This document shows positions 1-8,041 of a stretch of 38,826 bases of DNA, in pieces. How positions within the stretch are numbered: the first letter of the stretch is position 1; every line of letters starts with the position of its first letter. The notes under the pieces are model-generated. The model did no database searches and was not told the DNA's origin. It was given only the letters and a program-made list of their open reading frames with translations. Source of the stretch: Nitrospira sp. CR1.2 (GTDB lineage: Bacteria; Nitrospirota; Nitrospiria; Nitrospirales; Nitrospiraceae); the NCBI GenBank assembly GCA_014055495.1, contig WIAG01000035.1:1-38826 (forward strand), read 5' to 3'. Made by a program: the position numbers and the translations under genes.

Positions 1-116
1 GCGAAGGGGGCGTTTGGGAGTCGTGGCGGTCGTGCGTCTCGTTCGCGGGATGCGTTTGGCCATGTCGTCGTCCGCTCGCCTGCGGTCACTGATGACGGTT
101 CCGCCTCGCGGCGCCA

Positions 117-1121
117 TCAATCTTTATGGGTATGATGCACGAGGGTCAGCACTCCGGCTTGTTTGGCCCGGTTGCGCCCTTCCTGTTTGGCTTGGTAGAG
201 AGCCTGGTCGGCCGCTCGAATCAGGTCGGTCGGGGCGGCGACGCGGCTGGGCACCGTGCAGGCGAATCCCAGGCTGATGGTCACGGGATCGCCGTTCGGA
301 TGTTTCATCTCCGCTTCACAAACCTTCCGCCGGAGCGTGTCGGCGACCTGCGCCGCGCCGTCGACGGTGGTCCCGGGAAGGACGATCACAAATTCATCGC
401 CGCCGTACCGCGCGACCAAGTCGCCCGGACGATTGACATGGCTGGAAATCAGTTGCGCGACCTGGCGGAGGCATTCGTCTCCGGCCTGGTGTCCGTGGCT
501 GTCGTTGTAGGTCTTAAAGTAATCGATATCCAGCATGATAAGAGAGAGCGGCGTGGATTCACGCGCGGCGCGCCGCCATTCCTGATCGAGGAAGTCGTCG
601 AACTGCCGCCGATTGGTAATACCCGTGAGCCCGTCGAGGCAGGAGAGCCGCAACAGCATCTGGTTGGCTTCCTGCAATTGGCGCATGACTTCCAGCAGTT
701 CCTGCTCGCGCGCCCGGCGTCGTTCGATTTCATGGACGAGCCGGAGGACGCACCGTACACGGGTCAGTAATTCGATTTTGCTGATGGGTTTGGCGACGTA
801 GTCGATGGCGCCGGCTGCGAAGGCCAGTTGCAGGTCCACCGGATCGGTCTTGACCGTGACCATGATGATCGGGATGTCCCGATAGCGCTCCACCGCCTTG
901 ATCTGCCGACAGGCCTCGATACCGTTGGTCGAGGGCATGACGATATCCATCAGGATCAAATCCACTCGCCCGGTCATTTGCCGCATCCCGTCGAGGCCCA
1001 AGAGGCGGAAGGCGGCCGCAGCGGATTCCGCCACGAACGTTTCTTCGTACCCGGCATTGGCGAGGATGGATTGGATCAACAGACGATCGTCCGTCGAATC
1101 ATCGACGATCAGGATACCCAT
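117..1121 (-). CDS. Response regulator with diguanylate cyclase (REC-GGDEF) output
   Basis: This 334-residue protein should make cyclic di-GMP from two GTP when its receiver domain is phosphorylated. The N-terminal receiver has the acidic pair VDDS (about 6-9), the phospho-acceptor D59 in LILMDIVMP, and the conserved KP at 111-112. A helical linker (about 128-160) leads to a GGDEF domain that starts at [10 protein letters not shown] (163-172). The active-site GGDEF is intact at 240-244, and an RxxD inhibitory site (RPGD, 231-234) sits five residues upstream, so product inhibition is expected. It is a PleD/WspR-like single-receiver architecture. A second response regulator lies 42 bp upstream on the same strand, and both may be co-transcribed. 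No partner kinase is in the window. Catalytic activity is inferred from intact motifs. Confidence 0.93.
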   Translation of the reverse strand: MGILIVDDSTDDRLLIQSILANAGYEETFVAESAAAAFRLLGLDGMRQMTGRVDLILMDIVMPSTNGIEACRQIKAVERYRDIPIIMVTVKTDPVDLQLAFAAGAIDYVAKPISKIELLTRVRCVLRLVHEIERRRAREQELLEVMRQLQEANQMLLRLSCLDGLTGITNRRQFDDFLDQEWRRAARESTPLSLIMLDIDYFKTYNDSHGHQAGDECLRQVAQLISSHVNRPGDLVARYGGDEFVIVLPGTTVDGAAQVADTLRRKVCEAEMKHPNGDPVTISLGFACTVPSRVAAPTDLIRAADQALYQAKQEGRNRAKQAGVLTLVHHTHKD

Positions 1122-1163
1122 GGTCAGTCCCCCTGAAAATGTGTCGTAGGGCGATGCTAGCAG

Positions 1164-1805
1164 CTAGTCTGGGTAAACACCAGGGTAATGCTTTTTGATG
1201 CACGGAGCGCAGAGGCCGTGACTGAATTCGGCCTCGGAGTGTTGCTGGATATATTCTTCTAATTGCTGCCAGAAGCCCTGGTCGTTGCGGATTTTTTTGC
1301 AGGACGCACAGATGGGCACGAGTCCCTTCAGGACTTTTACTTCCCGCAAGGCGCGTTGCAGCTCGTCATTGCTGCGGCGGAGTTCCACCTCGCGGGCTTT
1401 GCGGCAATCCATCTCCTGTTTCAGCATAAGGGCGGAATTGACCCGGGCGAGCAATTCCGTGCTGGTGACCGGCTTGGTAATGTAGTCCATGGCCCCGGCG
1501 GAAAATGCCGCCTGCAGGTCGCCCATGGCGGTCTTGGCGGTGACCACGATGATGGGAATATCCCGTAACGCGTCCAATCCCTTGATGTGCCGGGTTGCGG
1601 CGACGCCATCGATGCCCGGCATCAAAAAATCCATCAGAATCAAATCGACGGCGTGGGGGTTCTGCTGCGGCTGGTCGATGCCGAGTTGGGCGTAGGCCGA
1701 TGTCGCGGAGTCGGCGATGAGCAGGCTCTGATGGCCCGCCTTGGACAGAATGGTGTTGAGCAGGAGTTGTTGGTCCGGGGAGTCATCGACGATGAGAATG
1801 CTCAT
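1164..1805 (-). CDS. Response regulator: receiver domain with C-terminal Cys-cluster module
   Basis: The 213-residue protein has a complete receiver domain (VDDS at 6-9, phospho-acceptor D59 in LILMDFLMP, KP in the last strand), then a predicted coiled-coil linker (about 125-160). The C-terminal module begins near VPICASCKKIRNDQG and ends with FSHGLCAPCIKKHYP. This CxxC...CxxC layout is a recurrent tail in bacterial response regulators and PAS kinases; metal binding is plausible but not shown. There is no DNA-binding or enzymatic output domain, so it probably acts by protein contact. It lies directly upstream of the REC-GGDEF gene on the same strand. The receivers of the two are similar (both D59, similar spacing), which suggests an ancient duplication. 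Confidence 0.88.
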   Translation of the reverse strand: MSILIVDDSPDQQLLLNTILSKAGHQSLLIADSATSAYAQLGIDQPQQNPHAVDLILMDFLMPGIDGVAATRHIKGLDALRDIPIIVVTAKTAMGDLQAAFSAGAMDYITKPVTSTELLARVNSALMLKQEMDCRKAREVELRRSNDELQRALREVKVLKGLVPICASCKKIRNDQGFWQQLEEYIQQHSEAEFSHGLCAPCIKKHYPGVYPD

Positions 1806-1850
1806 GGAGTGCCTCTTCCGGCCGAGGTGGCGTCGGCTACGTCATGAATG

Positions 1851-1893
1851 CTGGCTCAGGCACGGGCAGGCGTCACGGTGCCGCCCGAGCCAG
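1851..1893. other. Long GC-rich hairpin between yqeY-like gene and response regulator
   Basis: CTGGCTC (1851-1857) pairs perfectly with GAGCCAG (1887-1893), and inside it GGCAC (1859-1863) can pair with GTGCC (1878-1882). Read on the minus strand it lies 50 bp after the stop of the YqeY-like gene and 45 bp before the response regulator start. No T-run follows on either strand, so it is not a textbook intrinsic terminator. It may be an attenuating or RNA-stabilising structure. Confidence 0.4.
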
Positions 1894-1943
1894 ATTCACT
1901 ATCGGCGGAAAGCGCGCAGAGGTTAAGTGGGGCCGGGGCAGGA

Positions 1944-2393
1944 CTACCGTTGCAGGGCCGTTTTGACCAGCTCGCTGACGATTTTGCCGTCGACGGAATG
2001 GCCGGCCAAGCGGGCCATGACCGTTTTCATGACCTGCCCCATGTCTTTGAGGGAAGAGGCGCCGGACTCCGTCACCACCACCCTGACCAGCTGTGCGATC
2101 TCGTCGGTGGAGAGTGCGGCGGGAAGATAGCCCTCGATGATGGTAATTTCCTGCCGTTCCTTAGCGGCGAGGTCTTGCCGGTTGCCCTTTTCGAACTGTT
2201 CAGCGGCTTCCTTGCGCTGCTTGATGAGCGTGGTCATGATGCGGCTCATCCCGGCGTCGTCGAGATCCTGCTTTAGCTCGACTTCCTTATATTGCACGGC
2301 GGCTTTGATCATCCGGATCACGTCGATACGCAGCTGATTGCGCGACTTCATTGCCGATTTGAGATCTTCGCTGAGTCGGTCATGGAGTGACAT
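1944..2393 (-). CDS. GatB/YqeY domain-containing protein
   Basis: A 149-residue protein of the stand-alone YqeY family, which shares the C-terminal tRNA-tail domain of GatB and GatE amidotransferase subunits. Family signatures are the N-terminal LHDRLSEDLKSAMKSRN, the RIDVIRMIKAAVQYKEVE segment, the IIEGYLPAALS motif and the terminal MGQVMKTVMARLAGHSVDGK. The start at 2393 fits the family N-terminus and has an upstream AAAGGA; a longer in-frame extension to 2597 is not typical of the family and was not used. The molecular role is not settled for the family; binding of tRNA-like substrates is the usual suggestion. It is probably a cytosolic housekeeping protein. Confidence 0.93.
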   Translation of the reverse strand: MSLHDRLSEDLKSAMKSRNQLRIDVIRMIKAAVQYKEVELKQDLDDAGMSRIMTTLIKQRKEAAEQFEKGNRQDLAAKERQEITIIEGYLPAALSTDEIAQLVRVVVTESGASSLKDMGQVMKTVMARLAGHSVDGKIVSELVKTALQR

Positions 2394-2566
2394 CGAATTC
2401 CTTTCCGCTTGGGGCCTGTCTGAGTCGTTGCGGAGGATAGCGCCTTTGGGAAAGGCAGTCAACGAGAGGGATCCGGTCTCGTTTTCATGTTGAGCGGAGC
2501 AGGGGAGTATCCCATAATGCGGCAACAGTGGTCGGGAGTGAGTGACTCTATCTGAGGGGGTGTGGA

Positions 2567-2779
2567 ATGGAACCAACGCGCAGCAAAGGTTCTGCATGGT
2601 CTCTGGGTGTCGGGATGGTCGGTGGTCTGGCAGTCGTGGTGGGGTTGCTGGCCGGTTGTGCGAGTGAAAAGCCGAAGCCGATGGCCCAACCGTCTTCAGA
2701 GCAGGTCAAAGGGAATGCCGATCGTGGCTTCGACCGCTTGAAGCAGGAAGAGCGGGAGCGCCGGCCGGCGGGAATGTAG
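2567..2779 (+). CDS. Small predicted lipoprotein
   Basis: A 70-residue protein with a short basic start (EPTRSKGS), a hydrophobic segment (about 12-28) and a lipobox LLAGC, after which the mature part would start at Cys30 or so. The mature part is short and hydrophilic (ASEKPKPMAQ...), with a charged helix at the end (DRLKQEERERR). GAGGGGG lies 6 bp before ATG. No domain is recognisable. It runs convergent to the MFS gene, 18 bp away. The length and lipobox are typical of small outer-membrane or inner-membrane lipoproteins of unknown role. Confidence 0.75.
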   Translation: MEPTRSKGSAWSLGVGMVGGLAVVVGLLAGCASEKPKPMAQPSSEQVKGNADRGFDRLKQEERERRPAGM

Positions 2780-2797
2780 GGCAGGGCCGTGAGCGGC

Positions 2798-4225
2798 TTA
2801 GGGGGCGACGCGCGGATTTTTCCAGGGCAGCAGCGCCGTGAGGGACTTCAGGAAGGGCAGTTCCCACACCAGATGTCCCGGTGGCGGGGAGACAATGCTC
2901 CGAGGCTCGGCGAATGTGCGTAGCAGGCTCATGGCGATGACGAGTCGCAATCCCCCGGAGAGGCAGAACAGAAAGGGCAGGTTCGAGGCCGGTGTCAGGT
3001 GCCACGAACCGAGCGAGAGTTCCGCCGGCATCAGGGTGGCAAGCCAACCGCCGGTCAGCGCGCCCAGCCCCCAACCCACCGTATTCATGGCATTGGCCAG
3101 CGCCACTCCCCTGGTGCGCTCTTCGGCCCGCAACGAATCGAAGACGTAATTCTGCAGGCCCAGCGACAGCCCCGCCCAGATCACGCCGCCGAAGAAGTTC
3201 ACGACCAGAAGAAAAAGGTACTGTTCGCTCAGCAGGTAACCCATCGGCAGAAAGGGCACAGCCGAAGCGGTCAGCGTCAGCAAGGCTTTGTTGCCGTAGC
3301 GATCGCCGATTCGACCCCAGGGCCTGAGGGTGAGGAATTGGGCGGAGATGCTGCTCGCCATCCAGCCGGCGTATTGCAGGTAGGACCAGTGGAGGTCCCG
3401 CAGGAGATAGAGCACAAAAAACGGCCCTGACAGCAGCACCGCGAAATGCATCAACCCGGAGAAGAGGAGAAAACGACGAAAGTCGCGGTTCGCGGCCTTG
3501 GTGAGGAAGTGCCGGAACCCATGCGGGGCCTCAAGCCGGTGTGCGGGCATCAGCCGCGAGACGTGGGCCTGGCAGGTGGTGGCCCCCATGCGCGCCGCCG
3601 CGGCGCCGAGAAAGATGACGAGAAAGCCGATCCAACTCATCTCCCATCGTTGCCCAAGTGTCAGGATGGCTCCGGCCAGCCCTAAGGCCAGAAAACTCGT
3701 AAGCGCCGTCGTCCTGGCTCGCCTGGCGAAATAGGCGCCGCGGCTTTCGGCTTCGGCTACGTCGACCAACAGGCTGTTCCAGATGGGAGTGGTCACATGG
3801 CCGAAGCCGAAGTAGAGCATGGCGCAGCCGATCAATAGCCAAGGGCCTTGATCAAGGGCGAGCAGAGGCAGGGACAAGATTGGGAGCCAACAAAACGCCT
3901 GTGCCCGGCCTCCGGCAATGAGGAGCCGGCTCGGGACACGAAGATACTGCAACAGCTTCACCGATGCGGGTTGAGCCCCCACGCCGATTAATTGAGGCAA
4001 GGCCGATAGGATGGCGATCTGGAACGGGGAGGCATGCAGGAGGAGGGCGAACGCCGAGAAATAGTTTTCTCCGCCGCCCTGCGCCGCGGCTTGGCAGGCC
4101 GCATCACGGACGCCATATTGCTGGCTCCTGGCTTTGGCCTCGCCTTCCGATGTCTCCAGCTCGTTCGCAAGGGGAATCTTCTCAGGAGATGAATGGGGGA
4201 GAGGGGCGGTGGCTGAGTGATTCAT
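2798..4225 (-). CDS. MFS transporter
   Basis: A roughly 475-residue polytopic membrane protein with about twelve hydrophobic segments and the major facilitator layout of two halves. The cytoplasmic loop after the second helix of the second half contains the RPWGRIGDRYGNK motif, a variant of the MFS loop signature. The ATG at 4225 (start MNHSATAP) is preferred over an upstream TTG at 4258, because there are no hydrophobic residues in the extension and neither has a strong ribosome site. The N-terminal 60 residues are hydrophilic. Substrate cannot be told from sequence; related proteins in environmental bacteria are annotated only as MFS permeases. It is convergent with the small lipoprotein gene and divergent from the next gene. 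Confidence 0.88.
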   Translation of the reverse strand: MNHSATAPLPHSSPEKIPLANELETSEGEAKARSQQYGVRDAACQAAAQGGGENYFSAFALLLHASPFQIAILSALPQLIGVGAQPASVKLLQYLRVPSRLLIAGGRAQAFCWLPILSLPLLALDQGPWLLIGCAMLYFGFGHVTTPIWNSLLVDVAEAESRGAYFARRARTTALTSFLALGLAGAILTLGQRWEMSWIGFLVIFLGAAAARMGATTCQAHVSRLMPAHRLEAPHGFRHFLTKAANRDFRRFLLFSGLMHFAVLLSGPFFVLYLLRDLHWSYLQYAGWMASSISAQFLTLRPWGRIGDRYGNKALLTLTASAVPFLPMGYLLSEQYLFLLVVNFFGGVIWAGLSLGLQNYVFDSLRAEERTRGVALANAMNTVGWGLGALTGGWLATLMPAELSLGSWHLTPASNLPFLFCLSGGLRLVIAMSLLRTFAEPRSIVSPPPGHLVWELPFLKSLTALLPWKNPRVAP

Positions 4226-4373
4226 GAGGCCTTGCACGGCGATGAGTGCCGGGCGCAACGATGTGTCGATTGAATGAATGGCATTATATCAGAGCTACCC
4301 GAATTGCCCCTGTTTCGACCAAATCGCAACAGGCCGGTTGACCCCTCCTTCTCACAGTGGTTACCATAACTCT

Positions 4374-5066
4374 ATGGACGCGATGGCGACACGAGGAGGG
4401 ATGGGTTTGATTCGCCGACAGGGACGACATGGTTCCCGGCGATTAGCGATCGCTCTGTGTGCCACGTTCATCCTGGGAGGGTGGTACTCTGGTGTCGAAG
4501 GGCGCGATCTGATGGTTCCCAAAGAGCAGGTGACGACGGAGTTCGAGCCGACGGAGACCCCGTCGCTGGATGTGCAACACAAGGGTGTCCCGCAATCGTT
4601 GTTCACCTGGATCAAGATGGCGCGCGGATACGAGGTGGAGTGGGACACGTTCGGCCGAAAAGGCTGGTTCACCCAGGATCCGCGTCTGAAACCCATTGCC
4701 CCAGGAACGACGGTGTTCACGACCGATACGCCGGCCGTCTACATTGTGTTCGAGGTCGCCCCGCTTGAGGATCCGGCCCAATTCGCGGCACAGGTGTTCG
4801 CGCTCGGTGCCGACGGCAAGGCGGGAGAGACTGTCGTCGTCCAGGATAGTTTGGAAGTGCCGGGGCATGAACGCTATGGGTTTCTGGAGTTCAAAAGGCC
4901 CGCGCCGCACTGGCCGGTCGGCACATATCTGGTGAAGATCTATATTACGTCGCTTGGGCAGCAACCGTTCCATGCCGTGAACCAAGTGGGCACGATGCGG
5001 TTTGTGATCACCGACAAACCGGCTTCGGATGCCTCGCCGGCCCTGTCTGATCCGTCCTCCCGTTGA
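4374..5066 (+). CDS. Exported protein of unknown function
   Basis: The protein has a basic stretch followed by a hydrophobic core (RRLAIALCATFILGGWYSG), which reads as a signal peptide or N-terminal anchor. The mature part (about 200 residues) looks beta-rich, with TFGRKGWFTQDPRLKPIAPG and later a region rich in VYIVFEV / YLVKIYI strands, suggesting an immunoglobulin-like or jelly-roll fold. The start is uncertain: ATG at 4374 has no good ribosome site, while AGGAGG at 4394-4399 sits 7 bp before an in-frame TTG at 4407, which would give the shortest and most signal-peptide-like N-terminus. No family is recognised. It stands between the MFS gene and another small unknown gene. Confidence 0.7.
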   Translation: MDAMATRGGMGLIRRQGRHGSRRLAIALCATFILGGWYSGVEGRDLMVPKEQVTTEFEPTETPSLDVQHKGVPQSLFTWIKMARGYEVEWDTFGRKGWFTQDPRLKPIAPGTTVFTTDTPAVYIVFEVAPLEDPAQFAAQVFALGADGKAGETVVVQDSLEVPGHERYGFLEFKRPAPHWPVGTYLVKIYITSLGQQPFHAVNQVGTMRFVITDKPASDASPALSDPSSR

Positions 5067-5150
5067 AACTCATCCCGCGCTTGGTCTAACGTGCTCCCAC
5101 CGCGCGCACAGGCGTGCGTGGGCTGTCGATTGTCATGAGGGAGCAGAGGC

Positions 5151-5426
5151 ATGAAGGAAACCGATGTGGACAAGTTGGCGCTTCTGTATGAGCGCTTCTG
5201 CGATGTCTGTTTGGTGGAGAAGGAAGTCTGGACGGAGATCTATATGCCGCGCACATTCAAAGACGGCACGGCCGTGCGGACCAATATTCAGGACCGCTAT
5301 CAGGTGGTGATCGACGACCGGGGCGTGGAGGATGCTCTGGAGGCCAATATTCCTCTTGGGAAGGCCGCATTGGCTGCGGCCATCCAAGAGTATCGTGCTC
5401 ACATCAGTTTCGAGAAACAGACCTGA
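5151..5426 (+). CDS. Hypothetical protein, 91 aa
   Basis: A soluble acidic protein with no signal peptide or membrane segment. It begins MKETDVDKLALLYERFCDVC and has two cysteines close together (C17, C20). GAGGGAGCAGAGGC precedes the ATG, which supports the start. No domain recognised. It is convergent with the glutathione peroxidase gene, only 6 bp apart, so the two must share or lack a terminator. The even hydrophobic pattern and good ribosome site argue for a real gene. Confidence 0.7.
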   Translation: MKETDVDKLALLYERFCDVCLVEKEVWTEIYMPRTFKDGTAVRTNIQDRYQVVIDDRGVEDALEANIPLGKAALAAAIQEYRAHISFEKQT

Positions 5427-5432
5427 CAGCGA

Positions 5433-6056
5433 TCAACTTTTCGCGAGAAACCGTTCGACGTCCTTCACGATGTTTTGCGCAAGCGGTTTCGTTCCATGGT
5501 GATAGCGGGCGACGACGTTGCCCGAACGATCGACCAGGTACTTCTGGAAGTTCCATTCTACTTCACCGGGGAAGGGGCTCTGTTCAGTCAGGTAGCGGTA
5601 GAGGGGATGTTTGTCTCCGCCTTTCACGCTGATTTTGCTGAAGAGCGGGAAGCCGACACTGTATTTAGTGAGGCAGAATCCCTTGATCTCCTCGTTGCTG
5701 CCCGGCTCTTGCTGGCCGAAATTGTTGGCCGGGAAGGCCAGGATCTCAAACCCCTTGTCCTTGTACGTCTCATACATCTGTTCGAGATCGGCATATTGCG
5801 GGGTGTTGCCGCAAAAGCTGGCCGTATTGACCAACAGGATGACCTTTCCCTTGTATTGGCTGAGTGAGACGGGTTTCCCGTCGATGTCGTTCAACGTGAA
5901 ATCATAGACGGATGATGCGTTGGCAGCCATGCGTGTTGCTCCTTGTTGTGCCGCATCGACCGAACCCAGGCCCATCGCGACGGCGCCAAGCCCGAGACCC
6001 ACTGCGAGCCCAAGGACCAGAACCTTCCATGAACATGTCGGTCGAGTGATCGGCAT
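5433..6056 (-). CDS. Glutathione peroxidase-like thiol peroxidase, exported
   Basis: A 207-residue thiol peroxidase of the glutathione peroxidase family, which reduces hydroperoxides, in bacteria usually at the expense of thioredoxin. The catalytic tetrad is visible: Cys82 in NTASFCGNTPQY (cysteine in place of selenocysteine), Gln in FPANNFGQQEPG (about 115), and Trp-Asn in EVEWNFQKY (168-169). Residues 10-36 form a signal peptide or anchor (WKVLVLGLAVGLGLGAVAMG), so it should act in the periplasm. The start at 6056 is chosen because GAAGGAG lies 8 bp upstream; an extension to 6218 adds a non-conserved segment. It lies 17 bp downstream of htpX on the same strand, so the two probably form an envelope-stress operon. 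Confidence 0.93.
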   Translation of the reverse strand: MPITRPTCSWKVLVLGLAVGLGLGAVAMGLGSVDAAQQGATRMAANASSVYDFTLNDIDGKPVSLSQYKGKVILLVNTASFCGNTPQYADLEQMYETYKDKGFEILAFPANNFGQQEPGSNEEIKGFCLTKYSVGFPLFSKISVKGGDKHPLYRYLTEQSPFPGEVEWNFQKYLVDRSGNVVARYHHGTKPLAQNIVKDVERFLAKS

Positions 6057-6073
6057 GGTAGGCACTCCTTCGG

Positions 6074-6991
6074 TTAGAGACGTTCCAGTGCCGCGACACG
6101 CTCCTCGATCGGAGGATGGGTCGCCAGCAAGTGCATGAACCCTGATGTGGTGCCTGAGATCTTCATCGTGGCCAGGGCATCTTGCGTTGAATATTCGAAC
6201 TGCGCGCGGTTGACCCAACGGTCGATCGCTTGCAGGGCCTTGATCATCGAGTCTTTGCCGTACACCCTGGCCGAGAAGGCATCGGCGGCATATTCCCGTC
6301 GACGGGAGTGCCAGCTGACGACCATCATAGCGAGGATCGAGAGCACGACCTGTAAGAAGAGATAGACGACGAAGCCCAAAATCGGGCTCCCGCTTTGCCC
6401 TTCCTCCCGATCGCTACCCTGCGGCTGGGCGACCAGTTGGTAGACGAAGTGACTGATGTAGTGCACGAAGGTGTTCATCAACCCGGCCAGGACGGTCGTG
6501 GAAAACATATCGCCGTTGAACACATGCCCCATCTCGTGCGCGAGGACGGCCTTCACTTCGTCTTCCCGCAGGTTCGCCAGCAGGCCGGTCGAGACCGCCA
6601 CCATCGCGTTGTTCTTGCTCGGCCCCGTGGCAAACGCATTGGGGTCCGGTGACTCGTAGACCCACACTTCCGGCATGGTGATCTGAAGGCGTTCCGCAAT
6701 CTCCCGAACCGACCCGTAGATCACCTGCTCCGCATGTGAGCGAGGCTCGGTAATCTGGGTGCAATCCAGCATGGCTCGCGCCATCTGCTTGGAAAACAGC
6801 AAACTGATAAACGCGCCGCCGAAGCCGATGACCAGCGACCAGACCAGCAACTCCTGACTGAACACCCCCCGGACATCGATGCCGAAAGCCGGCAGCACCA
6901 TGTTCACCAGCACACTGACGGTCACCGACAGCGTGAGGTAAATCAGAATGTTCGAAATAATCAGCAACCCGATACCCTTCAACGACTTCAT
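6074..6991 (-). CDS. htpX: HtpX-family membrane zinc metalloprotease
   Basis: A 305-residue M48 peptidase that degrades misfolded membrane proteins, working alongside FtsH in characterised bacteria. Two N-terminal helices (about 5-33 and 48-66) precede the peptidase domain. The zinc site is HEMGH at 152-156, and the third ligand is the glutamate in SRRREYAADAFSA further down, flanked by two more hydrophobic segments (about 165-230). The C-terminal THPPIEERVAALERL is the usual HtpX tail. The start MKSLKGIGLL is supported by AGGAGGAGA just upstream. It heads a pair with the exported peroxidase, and its promoter appears to lie at about 7057-7086. Confidence 0.95.
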   Translation of the reverse strand: MKSLKGIGLLIISNILIYLTLSVTVSVLVNMVLPAFGIDVRGVFSQELLVWSLVIGFGGAFISLLFSKQMARAMLDCTQITEPRSHAEQVIYGSVREIAERLQITMPEVWVYESPDPNAFATGPSKNNAMVAVSTGLLANLREDEVKAVLAHEMGHVFNGDMFSTTVLAGLMNTFVHYISHFVYQLVAQPQGSDREEGQSGSPILGFVVYLFLQVVLSILAMMVVSWHSRRREYAADAFSARVYGKDSMIKALQAIDRWVNRAQFEYSTQDALATMKISGTTSGFMHLLATHPPIEERVAALERL

Positions 6992-7056
6992 ATCTCTCCT
7001 CCTTGGAGGTCCGTGCGCCGTCCTTCTTCTACGGAGCGTCACGAACCTTGGATGTC

Positions 7057-7086
7057 ATTATACCGGACGCCGGGCCGATTGTTGGA
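7057..7086 (-). promoter_or_regulatory. Putative htpX promoter
   Basis: On the minus strand there is a perfect TATAAT (7062-7057) 66 bp upstream of the htpX start, preceded by CCGG and not by a good -35 box. The -35 area at about 7080-7085 reads CCAACA, matching TTGACA only at its last three bases. I see no heat-shock sigma factor consensus. Only the -10 is convincing. Confidence 0.4.
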
Positions 7087-7270
7087 TCCCAGTGCGGAGA
7101 TTTCACCTTCGTCCCGGTGTTCAGAGATAATACCAGGATTTAGGCCAGTCAAGACGCTCCGCTCCCGATTCAGGGGCAGGTGGGACCGTCGTGACTTCAG
7201 GGTACGGAGCAGATGGCCGCGTGGCCGTACCTGTTGACCGGTTCTGCAGCCTTCTGCTAGAAACCCTGTC

Positions 7271-7921
7271 ATGCGTCTAGCAGGATGCGGAAATAGTCCG
7301 CCAGCGGCGTTCTCGCGTCACTCAGCGGCTCACCGTACCGCAAGAGTACGATTCGCCCCTTTGCTCGCTGCGGCCTTGCTGGACGGCCTTTTTGCCCATC
7401 CTGTAGCGTGTAATGACACGGGACGGCACCTGGAGTCCAGCGAACGCGATCATGCAAAAAGTGAGTCTTTCCGCAACCTGCTAGGTCTCTGGTCCCGGCA
7501 GCTAGGCCTTTTGCTTTCGGCAATCGGCTTGGTGATGACAGCTTCAGTGCCAGGTACCGCAGCTGAGCCGGCATCGCCGGTACCCCCGCTCCAGGTGCCG
7601 GTTGATTTGGCGGACGGCCTTCAGCGGGCAACCGTGATTCTGGACAGCTATTCCTATACCCCGCAGCGCTTGATCGTGCAGGCCGGGAAACCAGTGGAGC
7701 TCCTCTTGACCAGTATTACCTCCATTACCCCGCACAACTTTGTCGTGAAGGATGAGGCCACCGGGCTCTCGATCGAACGGGATGTGAGCGCCGGGAAAAC
7801 CGTGACGGTGCAATTTACCCCGATGAAGCCGGGCATCTACACGTTTTATTGCGACAAGAAGCTCCTGTTTCTTCCAAGCCACAGAGAGAAAGGCATGGAA
7901 GGGACACTCGAAGTCAGATAA
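7271..7921 (+). CDS. Cupredoxin-domain protein, exported; start uncertain
   Basis: The C-terminal ~110 residues form a cupredoxin domain with a plausible type-1 copper set: His in TPHNFVVKD, Cys in YTFYCDKK, then His and Met in PSHREKGMEG. It is preceded by a signal-peptide-like stretch (LGLLLSAIGLVMTASVPGTAA). Such proteins carry electrons or bind copper in the periplasm. The frame is open back to an ATG at 7271, but that ATG has no ribosome site and the first ~70 codons lie inside the inverted-end repeat, so this N-terminus is probably not native. Between the repeat and the signal peptide there is no ATG or GTG in frame; TTG or CTG would be needed. The domain call is firm, the start is not. 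Confidence 0.75.
   Translation: MRLAGCGNSPPAAFSRHSAAHRTARVRFAPLLAAALLDGLFAHPVACNDTGRHLESSERDHAKSESFRNLLGLWSRQLGLLLSAIGLVMTASVPGTAAEPASPVPPLQVPVDLADGLQRATVILDSYSYTPQRLIVQAGKPVELLLTSITSITPHNFVVKDEATGLSIERDVSAGKTVTVQFTPMKPGIYTFYCDKKLLFLPSHREKGMEGTLEVR
7277..7484. repeat. Intergenic element with inverted termini (MITE- or REP-like)
   Basis: CTAGCAGGATGCGGAAA at 7277-7293 is matched in inverse by TTTCCGCAACCTGCTAG at 7468-7484 (16 of 17 bases). The interior holds further related pieces, for example GGCCTTTTTGCCCATCCTG near 7384-7404, which resembles the inverted end. The element is 208 bp with no plausible gene of its own. It lies across the 5' end of the cupredoxin gene. Its look recalls dispersed intergenic repeats I associate with Nitrospira genomes; copies elsewhere cannot be checked here. 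Confidence 0.65.
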
Positions 7922-8041
7922 GCAGGTCGAACCACGAGTACCCAGCCTTCCAAGCACGAACTCCTCCACGTCATTCTCAAGCAGGTATCCCGTTCGTTTT
8001 ACCTGACCCTGAATGTTCTGCCGTCGGATGTCCGCGACGAG

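Noticed and set aside
126-770. Long plus-strand frames opposite the REC-GGDEF gene
   Set aside because: Shadows of a high-GC gene; no ribosome sites and no protein-like composition, while the minus frame has full domain motifs.
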